Source: Euphorbia lathyris (Eukaryota > Streptophyta > Magnoliopsida > Malpighiales > Euphorbiaceae). From it: 64,000 bases of DNA. The stretch is taken from the NCBI RefSeq assembly GCF_963576675.1, contig NC_088912.1, forward strand, positions 12,795,001 to 12,859,000, given 5' to 3'. The position numbers were made by a program, and so were the translations under genes. Below, one piece after another: positions 31,832 through 43,455 of this stretch; the first letter of the stretch is position 1; each line of letters begins with the position of its first letter. The notes below the pieces were generated by a model, which saw nothing but the letters and a program-made list of their open reading frames with translations, did no database searches and had not been told where the DNA came from.

Positions 31832-34800
31832 GGGATAAGGTTCAAAAATACCCTTAAGATAGACAACCAAGAGCAATAATACCCTTAAAGGTCTAAAATG
31901 GTACAATTAAGGACCCATGGTTAACCTATTGGTTCAATTTTACCCATACTAACAAATCTTAATTTACACCGTTACTTATAGTAATTGCCGTTTGCCAACT
32001 CACAGGGATATAAATTAATCAAATGTCAATTGTACCCCCACCCTTTCATCTTCTGTGTTAAGCGATGGATTTTGAATGGACTTTGTTGATTCAAGCATCC
32101 ACGTGAATATGCTTCTTCTTTCTTGTACCTCCATAGAATTCACAAATCTAAAATTTTCACCCAAATCTATTAATCGAAAAACCCAGGAACCCTAATATAG
32201 TTTATTTCACTTATTGGTTTTTTCAGTTCACTTTGATGCGGTTCTTTTTTCGTGCCATTCACTTTGATTTTTGCTGGAGAAAAAGACCTCTATCTATATA
32301 ATAGCAAGCATTTCTGGATCGTAAATGATGATATTGAACTGAAAGGAACACAAGCATTCTGGTTTTTTTATTTGTGCAGCCACCAAATAAGAACAAAGGT
32401 AACTTTCTTTACTTTTTTTTTTCTTATGTGCAAGGATTTAGGTTGAATATAATAACATTTTTTATCTCATATAAAAAAGATTAGCATAGAAGTAGGTCCT
32501 TTGTCTCTATATGTGTTATTTACTTTACTCAGATGTGTGATATTACTCTAATGAGTCCAAGAATGTAGTTATCTTTTAGTGAGTTGTCTTTGTTCACATT
32601 TTTTAATGGTTACTTTGTTTGTAAAGATAGTTAGTGGTACCAATTTTACATATATAAGCCATTTGTGCACCATGTTTCCTCTCAAGGTGTTATTATGCAT
32701 TTAGTTGAAATGCATTTAACTTCATTTGGACCTGATGAAAATTCTTATTTGAGCCTAGTTCAGTGCATATGTAGATTATTGGCTCACAAATTAATTTTAT
32801 TATTCATAATTTGCAGAATGACAACTTGCTGTGATTTATACCTGCACTTTGGTGGCAAGTGGATACTAATGCCCACAAGGCATTACATTGGTGGTAATGT
32901 GGATATTGAATTCAAGTTTGACATAGATTTTCTCAGCTATAAAGACATCAAAGACAGATACATTGATGATTTAGGGTGTAAGGACATTCAACATCTATAT
33001 TACTTAGAGTTGGGGAAGTCTTTGTCTGATGGCTTAATGTTAGTTGAAGGTGATAAATACATAAGATCAATTATGGGTCATGTTACAGAAGGCAGAGGAA
33101 CTGAAGTACATATCTATCCATTTGAGGTGAATGATATTCCATTTTATGAGCATGAGAAAAGCATACAGCCTAATAGTCATGTGAAATCAAATCGCGATAA
33201 CAGAACAAACGATGAGATTGTTGAAATATTTACACAATCAAGTGCAGCTACTATGTTAGACGAATTGGATGAAATAGAAGCAAGCCAAGTGGATGGAAAT
33301 ATAGAAATTCATACTGAATATAGAGCAGAATGGAATTCTATTGAGATACGGGAAGCATATGAAGGACACGGTGGTAATGAGGGCAGTGATGATAATGAAG
33401 AAGATTATGATAATGAGAAGTATGAGTCTGATGAAGCTGGTGTTATAAATAATCTGATGGGAAATGAAGCAGCTATTAAAAGGCTTTGTTTAAATAAGAA
33501 ATTCACTTTCGAACTTGGTCAAACATTTGCAAATGCTAAGGCCTTTCCATTGGCTGTCTCCAAATATTCAGTTCAAGAGGGATGTCCATTAAAAGTGATC
33601 AAGAGTGATAAAAATAGAGTTAGGTACCACTGCGAACCTACTTGTTCTTTTAAATTATATGCTGTTAAAGATGGTAATTGTGATGAATTTGTGGTTAGGA
33701 CATTTGTCCCAAGTCATGAATGCACTCGACAATATACTAACCCCAGAGCCACAAAATTGTTTTTAGCTGAATATTTTAAGGAAAAAATTAGGGGAAAACC
33801 TGAGTATTCAATTAGAGATATGAAGGATCATGCAAAGGAAGCATTAGAACTAGAAGTGACACCTAGTATGTGCAAAACAGCTAAGAGGGCGATCATTCAA
33901 GAGTTGGATGGGGGATATAAGGAAGAGTACTCATGTTTGGAAGCATATGTGAATGAGTTGATTACAAGTAATCCAGGTAGCACATTTGATTTACAGTTTT
34001 CAAAAGAAGGTCTCAGAATTGGCAAAAGAATATTTTGTCGATTATATCTATGTTTTGATGCGTGTAGAAAAGGATGGATGGATGGATGTAGGCCAATAAT
34101 TGGCCTTGATGGTTGTTTTTTAAAAGATATATGCAAAGGGCAACTACTTGTGGCTGTGGGACACGATGCAATGGATCAAATCTACCCAATAGCATGGGCT
34201 GTTGTCGAAAAAGAGACCAAGGCAAATTGGGAATGGTTCTTGTCTCACTTGATAGAAGATCTGAAGCTGCAAGATGGGGCTAATGTAACACTGATGTCTG
34301 ATATGCAGAAGGTAAGTAATTAAATTTATTAATTATGTTTGTATCTTTATATAATTAAATATGCAGAAGGTAAGTAATTTAATTATTAATGATGTTTGTC
34401 TCTTTTCCATGTATGTAGGGATTACTCCTTGCTGTAAGTATGCTACTCCCGAGGGCAGAATATAAATGGTGTGCAAGACATGTTCTATCCAATTGGGGGA
34501 TCAAGTTTAAAGGACTAGAGCTGCAAAAACACTTTTGGAGTTGTGCATGGAGTACATATGAAAAAGAGTTCAATGATAACTTAAAGACCTTGGCAGATGT
34601 GAATAAAAAAGCAGCAGAATACTTGTTAAAGTATCCTCCTCAACATTGGTGTAGGGCTTATTTCACTGATAGGTGTAAAGATCCCATGGTGGATAATAAT
34701 ATAACCGAGAGCTTCAATAGTTGGATTCTGGAACAGAGATCAAGACCAATTTTGAGGATGTTAGAAGAACTGAGAGTGATGATCATGAATAGGTTGCATG

Positions 34801-37800
34801 AAAATGAAAAGAAGGCTACAAGTTGGAGTGGTGACTATTCACCAACTAGTATGCAGGAATTCATGCTAAATCATTCGATAGCCAGGTATTGTCGAGTTGT
34901 GTTTAATGGAGAAAAAGGGTATGAAGTCACACATGGGACTGATAGGCACTGTGTAATTTTACTTGAGAGAAAGTGCATATGTAGGGCATGGCAATTAAGT
35001 GGAATACCCTGCCCTCATGCCATATGTGCTATGTATCATGCTGAAATAAATCCTGTGAAGCAAATAGACTTGTATTATTCTAAATTGAGATACATGATGA
35101 CATACAAGTACAAAATGCAACCTGGAAGAGGGAAACATTTTTGGAGAATGGAGGATTTTGAACCTATTGAACCTCCAAAGATTACGAGAATGCCTGACAG
35201 ACCAAAGAAAACAAGGATAAGGGAAGCTAGTGAAGGTAATGTAGGGGAGAGGACTGGAACCGGACTATCAAGGAAGGGTCAGATTCAAAAATGCAGTAAT
35301 TGTGGACAAACAGGCCATAAGAGAACATATTGCAAGGTAATTAGTATTTTTTTTACTTATTTTTGTTCACGTGATAACGAAATTGTTATTTTTTACTTTT
35401 AAATGTCTTAGGCTCCGCAAGGGGAAAAGTATGCTCACTTGAATGAAGAGAATGACAGTAATGTCCATCAACATCACAAAAGAAAACGAGATCAAGGTAT
35501 ATCAAGTGGTCACCCCTCTTGGATAAAGCCTAGGATTCAAGTTAGAGTAGTTGGAATTGGGTACTTTTATGATGAAAATTCAGGAACTGCCACATTAAAT
35601 GTAAGTATTTCCACATGTGTTAAATTTATATATTATAAAGCTATTATTTAAATCTTGATGTGGTGGTGCATAGAGTTTTTATTGTGTTGCTGTGAAATAA
35701 GATTAGTGTAATTAGTGCATATTGGGTTGTTGTGAAATGCAATTACTAGATAATAGATATAATTAGTTGATATTGGGTTGTTGGGAAAAGCAATTAGTGG
35801 ATAATAGTATAATTAGTGCATATTGGGTTGCTGTGAAATAAAATTTGTGGAAAAGAAGTTTCAATGTTAGTGGCACATGCTGCAATCTGTCGAACAAGAG
35901 TGAAAAGTGATGATTGAGATATTAATTTGAACAAATTTACTTTGTGGAATGTTCTGATTATATAGGAAAGCTTAACTACTTATTGTCTCAGTTCCTGCAT
36001 TTTTCATAACTTAAGTGAGACACAATCCTTATGTTCAAAAACGTCTATTACTGGTATAACTACTGCAAGAGCTTTTTTTATCCAGTTTTTTTCTGTCATT
36101 TTTAAGATTGCTACTGCAGCAGTTTTTTTCAACTGGAATAATATTTTTGTGCATCTTTGTAAAACTTGAAGCCTGGAAACACTAGTGAGACTTTATTATT
36201 TGATGGGGTTGAGGATATAGAAGGCTTGCACAATTCTGATCCAGTAGTCACATTCCCTATTCCAAATGAAAGACAGTTGAAGCAGAAAAAGATGAAGCCA
36301 TTTAAGCCACCTATTGGAACAAGGAGTATTAGTTTCATTGCAAATGATTCTGAAGTTTCACAGCCATCCGATTTGCCATTTCAACCTCTCAAATTGCAAT
36401 GGAAAGGCAAGAAAGCAATGACAAGTAAACAACTTCATGAAGAGAAAGAACTTTGCATTGGCAAGAAGAAAGACAAGGAAATCCATATTGGATAAACATC
36501 TTAGCAATATATTACCAGCATATTAGTTTTTTTGGATAGTATTTTGAATGTGTACAAATTTCGTTTTTACAATTATTAGCAATGTCTAACTTGTGATATG
36601 TAGTTGTTATGAATTTAGTCAAAAATCTGAAGTTTAAGTTTGTCTCGTTACAATTATTAGCAATGTCTAACTTGTGATATGTAGCTTATGTTCTGATGCA
36701 CCATTAATATTCCCTGCACAACAAATTCATCCTGGATCTTGGAGTTTCATAATGCAATGAAACAGCTTCACTTTTATGGAATTCTTTTGCATCTTTAGAC
36801 TTGTGCAGATTTTCTAGGTTTATGTATATCATGCAATTAGGCACATTTATTCGTGAATGTGACCCTAGATTTAAGTTAAGTCATTAGTTTTTTTTTCATT
36901 TTTTCAGATTTTGTCAATTGACAATTTCTGGTTCACCAGTTTACAGTTTGATTCGGTTCAAATTTGAGTAATCTATATATGGCAGTTTGTAAACTTAGCA
37001 ATTTTAATCAAACCAGCAGATGGAGGAGATAATACCAAAACTTCAGGTCCTGCACTTCATTTTTATCAATTAATCTTTCTTTACATGTACACTTTTGAGA
37101 TGAATTGAGGAATAAAAAAGATTTGTGTGTAAAAGTGGAATTAAGGAATGTATAAACAATGTTATGTACAAATAAACTATCCATTACAAGCCTAACATGA
37201 TGTTAAAGCTACCATTAATCTTAAAATTGTTCAAAACTAAACTACCATCACTGCTAATATCATTTATTCATAAACATTACAAACATAACATTCCTTTTTG
37301 AAGTTTTATCTTTAATTGTACTTCCAAATGTCAAAAACACTTCCACTTTCAACTTGAAACCCTTCATTTTTGAAGTTCCATCTCTTTAATCAACATCTTG
37401 TTATGTCTGCAGGTGAGGGGTATAATTTGGAGACTGCAATTCAAAAAAAAATTCAATGTCTAAATTTAAAAGTACATGAGGCCCTAAGTACACTTGAAGT
37501 AAAAGGTTGGTGTGATGATTGGAAGATTTCTTGGTCTGCTTTGTAACTTCCCGATGAAGGTCGAGGTGTACTTCGACTTCAACAGATGGAGGTCGACTTC
37601 AGGAAAAATCAAGTGGACTTCGACTTTTCTAACAAATTGGGAGAGGATGGAAGATGAAGAACAAAATATGGAAGGAAATCCACGGTGAAAAAGTAAAGTG
37701 AAATCTACAGAATCGATTAAGGGTTTTGTTCTACTGATGATCAAGATGAGAATGGAGGGAATCGATTAAGGGTTTTGTTCTAGAGATGAAGATGATGATG

Positions 37801-38068
37801 GAAGGAATCCATTAAGGGTTTTGTTTACATTCAGATTTGGGATTCTTCACGTTTTCTACAGATGAAGAGGTTGGAGTATAATTGACATTTAGTTAATTTT
37901 AAACAGATGGAATTTAACAGAAACTTTAACAGTGTAAATTAAGATTTGTTAGTATGGGTAAAATTGAACCAATAGGTTAACCATGGGTCCTTAATTGTAC
38001 CATTTTAGACCTTAGGGGTATTATTGCTCTTGACTGTCTACCTTAAGGGTATTTTTGAACCTTATCCC
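31832..38068 (+). mobile_element. Mutator-like element (MULE), probably autonomous
   Basis: Terminal inverted repeats of about 145 bp start GGGATAAGGTTCAAAAATAC at the left and end with the complement at 38068. The flanks are ACTAATTTA (31823-31831) and ATTAATTTA (38069-38077), a 9-bp target duplication with one difference, the size made by Mutator transposases. Copy B has the uninterrupted site near 59417. The interior encodes a full transposase gene (32818-36495). Just inside the right end are three copies of GATTAAGGGTTTTGTT (near 37716, 37767 and 37813). Confidence 0.93.
32818..36495 (+). CDS. MULE transposase (MuDR/FAR-type), four exons, 974 aa
   Basis: Proposed exons are 32818-34311, 34419-35336, 35412-35600 and 36172-36495. 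All introns have GT and AG borders and all junctions fall between codons, leaving one uninterrupted reading frame. The start is the first ATG after a TTGCAG acceptor-like site, suggesting a 5' UTR intron. The N-terminus (TTCCDLYLHFGGKW onward) resembles the PB1-like domain of plant MULEs. Then come an acidic linker, the MuDR N-terminal domain (FELGQTFANAKAFPLAVSKY), the MULE transposase domain with catalytic aspartates in IIGLDGCFLK and LMSDMQK, a SWIM zinc finger near residue 684 (CICRAWQL..CPHAIC) and a CCHC knuckle near 790 (CSNCGQTGHKRTYC). The product should bind the terminal repeats and cut DNA in the nucleus. Splicing is predicted, not shown. Confidence 0.85.
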
Positions 38069-38179
38069 ATTAATTTATGCTAAATAATACAAATTACTAG
38101 TAAATTACAATAAAAAAAAAAACAAAACCTCCCAATGATTAATTTCACTTTCAATTCTGAAAATCAACCTAATTATTGA

Positions 38180-39000
38180 TCAACAACTCATCGGAGGAAT
38201 ATCAGAAGTTTTGATGGTCGGAGACAGGGCTGGAACCAAGGGGGGGTTGGGGGCGGAACCAAGTTTTGATAACACTTTTGAATTCATTTTTAATATGTGT
38301 TTATTATTAAAAAAAAGTAAACATATTTAATATTCAATTTTGTTATTTCTTTACCATTAAAAAAAATAAACATGATTAATTTTCTATTAGTTCAATATTA
38401 GTTTCTAAAAAAAATCATAACATTTTTAGAGTTTTAATGCGTTGGATGCTAAAAAAATTTTGCCCAATCCGCACAGTTAATTTCAATTTTTTTTTGATGA
38501 TTTGAAATTGTTTTTAGTGATATGTTTTGAACCCCGGGTCATCCGAGGTCCGTGTTCCGCCACTGATCGGAGAGGTTTTCTTGAAAAGCCCACTGCAGAA
38601 AGCAAAAAAACAAGTGTATGACCAGGAGCAGCAACCAAAAAGACACCATCATAATGGCCAACATAACCATATAGGACAAGCCAACCTTAGAGCATGCATT
38701 AAAGTCTGGATTACACCGGCAGTCAAATCGGAGGAACCAGGTTTTATAATTTGAGAATGAGAAAGAATTAAACTCAACAAGAAAGGAGAGAACAAAAACT
38801 AAAATTAAAGCTAGAAAATACATTCCACTTCTAGCTCCAGGCCATCCTGGGAAGAGAGTTAGAGCATCTTTTCCCCAATAGAATGTCATGTGCATCATCA
38901 TCTTATGATGCGAAGGCATTCCACCTGTGCTGTTGTTGTTCATGTTCATGTCTGGCATGTCGTTATGATTACCATGATATATCATATATATGAGATTGTA
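38180..39000 (-). pseudogene. Copper transporter (COPT-like) pseudogene, copy A
   Basis: This is the counterpart of the intact gene at 59524-59961. The N-terminus is well kept (DMPDMNMNNNSTGGMPSHHK, then TFYWGKDALTLFPGW and the first membrane helix GMYFLALILVFVLSFLVEF). A small insertion after that helix shifts the frame. Near 38645 the counterpart of the SFNGG segment is missing. The last codons are separated by the 341-bp hAT MITE at 38225-38565. It keeps the histidine-containing extension upstream of DMPDM that the intact copy has lost. No functional protein is expected. Confidence 0.9.
38225..38565. mobile_element. hAT-type MITE (341 bp) inside the copper transporter pseudogene
   Basis: Begins CAGGGCTGGAACCA and ends CGTGTTCCGCCACTG, giving short imperfect inverted ends of the CAG...CTG type used by hAT elements. 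Flanks are GTCGGAGA (38217-38224) and ATCGGAGA (38566-38573), an 8-bp duplication with one difference. Copy B has one GGGAGAG at the matching place and no insert. No coding capacity. Confidence 0.85.
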
Positions 39001-39021
39001 TAGTACAATGATATACATGAT

Positions 39022-40103
39022 TGTTGGAAATCTGCCTTAGTTAATTTATTAGCAGATAATGTTTTATTTAATTATTTGAATTGAGGAGAAGTTATTCAGT
39101 TATTGCTTATGTTTAGGAGAAGTTATGGAAGCGAGTTGTAACTGATGTTTGTAATTCTGTATAAATTTCCTGAAGTTCAATAGAAGTTTAGTGTTGGTTC
39201 CAAACTCCTAAATGATAATTACTACAAAATGGTATCAGAGCAAATTATCTTGAGGGATCTGTGAGAATGGAAGCAGATGCAATATCTTTTAATCATGTTA
39301 CTGCACCAGTTTTTGATGGACAGAATTAGCAAGATTGAGATACTTTGAAGGGTCTCTATCATGGCAATGATAGAACAATAAAAATGCAATTGTTAAATCT
39401 CAAAAGACATTTCGAGATTTTGAGAATGGAAGAAAAGGAGACTCTACAAGAGTTTTCTGATAAACACGGTGATAAATAAAATCCGATTGATGGGAGAAGA
39501 TCTACCCGATAGCCGGATCGTAGAGAAGGTGCTTGTAAGTTTGCCTGAAAGATTTGAGGCCAAAATTTCATCTTCAAAAGGAAAAGCTTTGCTGGTACAA
39601 AGAGAAGCCTCAGTGTTACAAGTGCAAAAGGTTTGGACATATTCAAAAGAATTGTAGAACCAAGTCTGAAGAAAGTGTCAAGTTGACACATGTTGCCGAA
39701 GAAGAAGAAACATTGTTTTGAAATTGGTGAGATGTGCACCAACATGAAGCAAATTGGTGAGAAGTGCACCAATATGAAGAATTTGGAGAGAAGTGCTCCA
39801 ATTCTAGAATGGTGATGGGAAAGTACATCATCAAAATAAACTTTGAAACAAGTTGGGTGTTTGTAAATACTAAGGCAAAGAGGAGTTTGTTGGAAATGTG
39901 TCTTAGTTAATTTATTAGTAGATAATGTTTATTTAATTATTTGAATTCAGGAGAAGTTATTCAGTTATTGCTTATGTTTAGGAGAAGTTACGGAAGTCAG
40001 ATGTTTGTAATTCTGAATAAATTTTCTGAAGTTCAATAGAAGTTTAGTGTTGGTTCCAAACTCTTTACGGTTGGTTCCAAACTCCTAAATGATAATTACT
40101 ACA
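39022..40103 (+). mobile_element. Mini copia element with gag remnant only (TR-GAG/TRIM-like, 1082 bp)
   Basis: LTRs are 39022-39226 (205 bp) and 39888-40103 (216 bp), both starting TGTTGGAAAT and ending TAATTACTACA. Flanking ATGAT occurs at 39017-39021 and 40104-40108; copy B has one ATGAT and no element. A tRNA-Met-type primer site TGGTATCAGAGC lies at 39230, and a purine tract AAGGCAAAGAGGAG before the 3' LTR. The 661-bp interior encodes only a decayed copia gag (LPERFEAKISS and a CCHC knuckle CYKCKRFGHIQKNC in a shifted frame) with several stops. No pol is present. The 3' LTR has an extra GGTTGGTTCCAAACTC phrase. Confidence 0.92.
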
Positions 40104-40108
40104 ATGAT

Positions 40109-41059
40109 GGACTAGGAAACTTGTACTGCATAGCTTTTATTCTCTATGGTGGACCTTCTAAGTTTTACTATGTACTCCACACCAAACTTGTACTATCTCT
40201 ATTTCCAAGTCAATTCTTCTAAAATAATTAATTAATATATATATGAAAAACTCAATTACATCATGATTCATAACACACACTTTAAATTATAATTACCAGT
40301 CAATAGTATTTAAATTACAATATAATATTCTTAGAGTACTTTAATGTTACTTTGTCCCTATAAAAACACACATTTTAGCCTTCCACATGCTTGGCTTCTT
40401 TTAGGGGTTTTAAGACAACACAAGTAAAATTGCAGCTATATTGATATTTGAGTGAGTCCAGGTCTTGAAGAAGAATGTTATCTTATTATCTGAAATTCCA
40501 AATGAATGGAGTCATTAGATTCTTTTGTCAACATTCTTTTGTCAAGGCATGTATATTTATGAATTAGCAGGTTAACTGTATCCATTCAAATAGTCTATTT
40601 AACAAACCTTGGCTCGCTAATATCAGATTGAGTTCATGTGATTTGTTTGCAACATATGTACAGTTTTACTATCTTTATTACGATAACATGTAAAAGTATA
40701 GAAAGTTGGAATCATGTTACAAGCCAGTTGGCCGCTAGTGGTGAGGTACTCTTCTGCAATTTAAAGGAGTTATACTGTATTTATTTAATTTAACAATACA
40801 ATCACATCACATGATCACATGATTAAGTGATTGTGCATGAAATTGATTGTCGAAAGCAACAAGTTTAAATTTGAATTATTACAGGAGGGAATTCCAACAT
40901 GCATACATTATTATCCATAAATCAGTCTCTAGGCTTCAAATCCAAAAGACATTTGTCTATTATCGAGTGAGTTTGCACAACAATTTTGAAGCAACAGACT
41001 TGGAGTTCTCTTACACCATATTACTTATTGTCTATAAACAAACTCCTAATTAAGTTTTG
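40109..41059. other. Duplicated intergenic DNA, upstream side of the copper transporter copy
   Basis: This aligns with about 60113-60870 in copy B (CTTCTAAGTTTTACTATGTA, ACTTTGTCCCTATAAA, AAATTGATTGT). It is upstream of the minus-strand copper transporter pseudogene. No gene is seen. Confidence 0.6.
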
Positions 41060-42120
41060 GAATCCACGTTTAAAGCTTTGAACTTGTAGATGGGCTTCAA
41101 CAACAAACTATCAATCTAAGACATTCCTTTTATGAGTGTGTCTTGTTTGGTTGCTGAAAGTTGGCTTGCTTCCTCTTTAATGAATTTCACTAATTGAGAG
41201 CATAGATGAGCACACTCCTTCGGCATTGGCAGTCCTTGATTTCGTAGGCAGCAAACAGAGGACTACATTTCTGTATATGACTTGAAAGTTAAAGCACCAA
41301 TCTCTTCCCCACACCCCTTTAAGTGGTTGAATGGACAAATGTTCTAATGTCAAAGTGAATCAACTTCTATCTTCTGAGATTCCACCTTCCCTCTCAAACA
41401 AAATTCTAAACTAGTCAATCTCATTTGCTGCATTTGAAATTTGGTCACATGCTTATCAAACTTGTCAATCTAGTCCTTCTCAAATTCTCCACTAAATGCT
41501 TGCTGCAATCCCTCAATTGCCGTTTGTTGTTCACTGCATGTCTTTGCCCATCTAGAAATGGATTCTTGTAACTCTTTGCAGTACTTTACCAACCTCTTCC
41601 ACCCTTGAAGTTATGTGCCTAACTTGTTGGTCTGAAAATGTTATTAAACTTCTACTTTGGTCACATGCTTATCAAACTTGTCAATCTAGTCCTTCTCAAA
41701 TTCCCCACTAAATGCTTGCTGCAATCCCTCAATTGCCTTTTGTTGTTCACTGCATGTCCTTGCCCATCTAGAAATGGATTCTTGTAACTCTTTGCAGTAC
41801 TTTACCAACCTCTTCCACCCTTGAAGTTATGTGCCTAACTTGTTGGTCTGAAAATGTTATTAAACTTCTACTTTGGTCACATGCTTATCAAACTTGTCAA
41901 TCTAGTCCTTCTCAAATTCCCCACTAAATGCTTGCTGCAATCCCTCAATTGCCTTTTGTTGTTCACTGCATGTCGTTGATCATCTAGAAATGGATTCTTA
42001 TAACTCTTTGCAGTACTTTACCAACCTCTTCCACCCTTGAAGTTATGTGCTTAACTTGTTGGTCTGAAAATGTTATTAAACTTCTACTTTCTGTTTCTCT
42101 CTCGTTGAAAGAAGAGAATT
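41060..42120 (-). pseudogene. Degenerate coiled-coil coding scrap with three 216-bp tandem units
   Basis: Units start at 41441, 41657 and 41873, each 216 bp and nearly identical, so the array spans 41441-42088. On the minus strand each unit has a stretch reading YCKELQESISRWAKTCSEQQ and GLQQAFSGEFEKD, helical and charged like a coiled coil, with a stop and a frame change per unit. 216 is a multiple of three, so the expansion would have kept the frame. Copy B (61030-61190) has only one shortened unit. I do not recognise the parent gene. Confidence 0.5.
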
Positions 42121-43455
42121 TCCTTTAAATTATCATATGCATTAACAAGGATGGTATTGTTTCCCAATGCTATTATTGATCCCCTGAATAATTAAGAATC
42201 CAAACAACAAAGTCATTCCCTTTGCAGTTAATAATCACCATGTTAATAATCCAAACAACATAGTCATTCCCGTTGCAGTTAATAATCCAAACAACATATA
42301 AATAAGTGATGAAGAAATTTTGTAGAAGATTTGATAAAGCATGTCTACTTTATAAACATGTCAGAATTAAATACACAATTTTGCAGAACATTTGATTGAC
42401 ATTTTAGAGAGCATGAAAAAACTTGTCACTAGTGGATCAAACTAAATTAAGCAAAGCTGCATACCATGCACATGTTAGTTCTCAATCATTTTAATTCATG
42501 GAACAAGTGTCATATAGGAAACAAACAACAATAGTTATATCAAAAGAATGAAATGAACTTCAAAACTCAAAGACGAGTAATATAATGATAATGCTAGCTC
42601 ACATTATAAAAGATTCATGTAATGATAATTGTAGCACATATTGTAGAAGAAGTCATTAATTTAACAAAATCCCACAAAAGTAATCTCCTTAAACACTAGT
42701 ATCCAAATGAACCAACAGCCTCTTTCTACCAAAATTGCCTGTTCTAATACCACATTTCCATTTTACATATAATTACTCGAACAAAATGTCATTTATACCC
42801 AACACACATGTATCTCTAAAATTTTTCGAAAGTTCATATCCTCCCATGTTTCACCCAAATATTCCTACCCATCATTACCATTAACACAAATAATACTATT
42901 AAAAAAACGGAAATATCCCACAAAAAGTGTAATTTGAAAGATAGAATCAATATCCTTAGTGTTCCGTTTCTTAATACCAATGAAACGTCACCCCTGGAAT
43001 CGCTGGCCATCATGGAAAACTTTTCTTGGATTTTGCTCCTTTCCTATTGATTCCATTCTTTTATGGTTATCTTCAATCCCCACGTGTGTAACACAATGCT
43101 AACATAACTGTCAATCAAAGATTCAGATTTTATGACAAACCCCGTATAAAATTTTGTCAAACCTGGTGTAAAATTTCAGAACAATGTTCTGGATACCAGC
43201 CTTGGCGCCACTATATTCTTGAAAAGGCAAATTACTAATAAACTCATCATAGTGCCACAAAAGGGTCTTCAAATTTATGAGATGCATCATAATTGGCATT
43301 CCATATCAAAATGATAGCGGATTTTCTATTCCTCGGATGTAAAAAGGTCCAACCTTTGTCTAGCTGCAGTAAACATTGCTGCCATGCTAGAAGACTAGCC
43401 AAGGTTTGAGCTTGTAATTATCATGAATCATATATACACATACACATCTCTGGAT
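42121..43455. other. AT-rich spacer, no gene recognised
   Basis: A tandem phrase (AATCCAAACAACA..AGTCATTCCC..TTGCAGTTAAT) repeats two to three times at 42190-42300. Nothing else is recognisable. Homology with copy B ends at about 42120. Confidence 0.5.

Larger units (their letters stand above)
16217..42120 (+). repeat. Segmental duplication copy A (interrupted by five insertions)
   Basis: Five blocks align in order with 56202-61195: 16217-17914, 21808-22061, 30496-31831, 38078-39016 (minus a 341-bp MITE) and 40109-42120. Shared landmarks run from ACTATATGAAAGGACTATAA at the left edge to GAAAGAAGAGAATTTCCTTT at the right. Each gap between blocks is one mobile element with a target-site duplication, so copy B shows the pre-insertion sequence. 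The right part also has two extra 216-bp tandem units that B lacks. Divergence is a few percent by eye. Confidence 0.9.
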
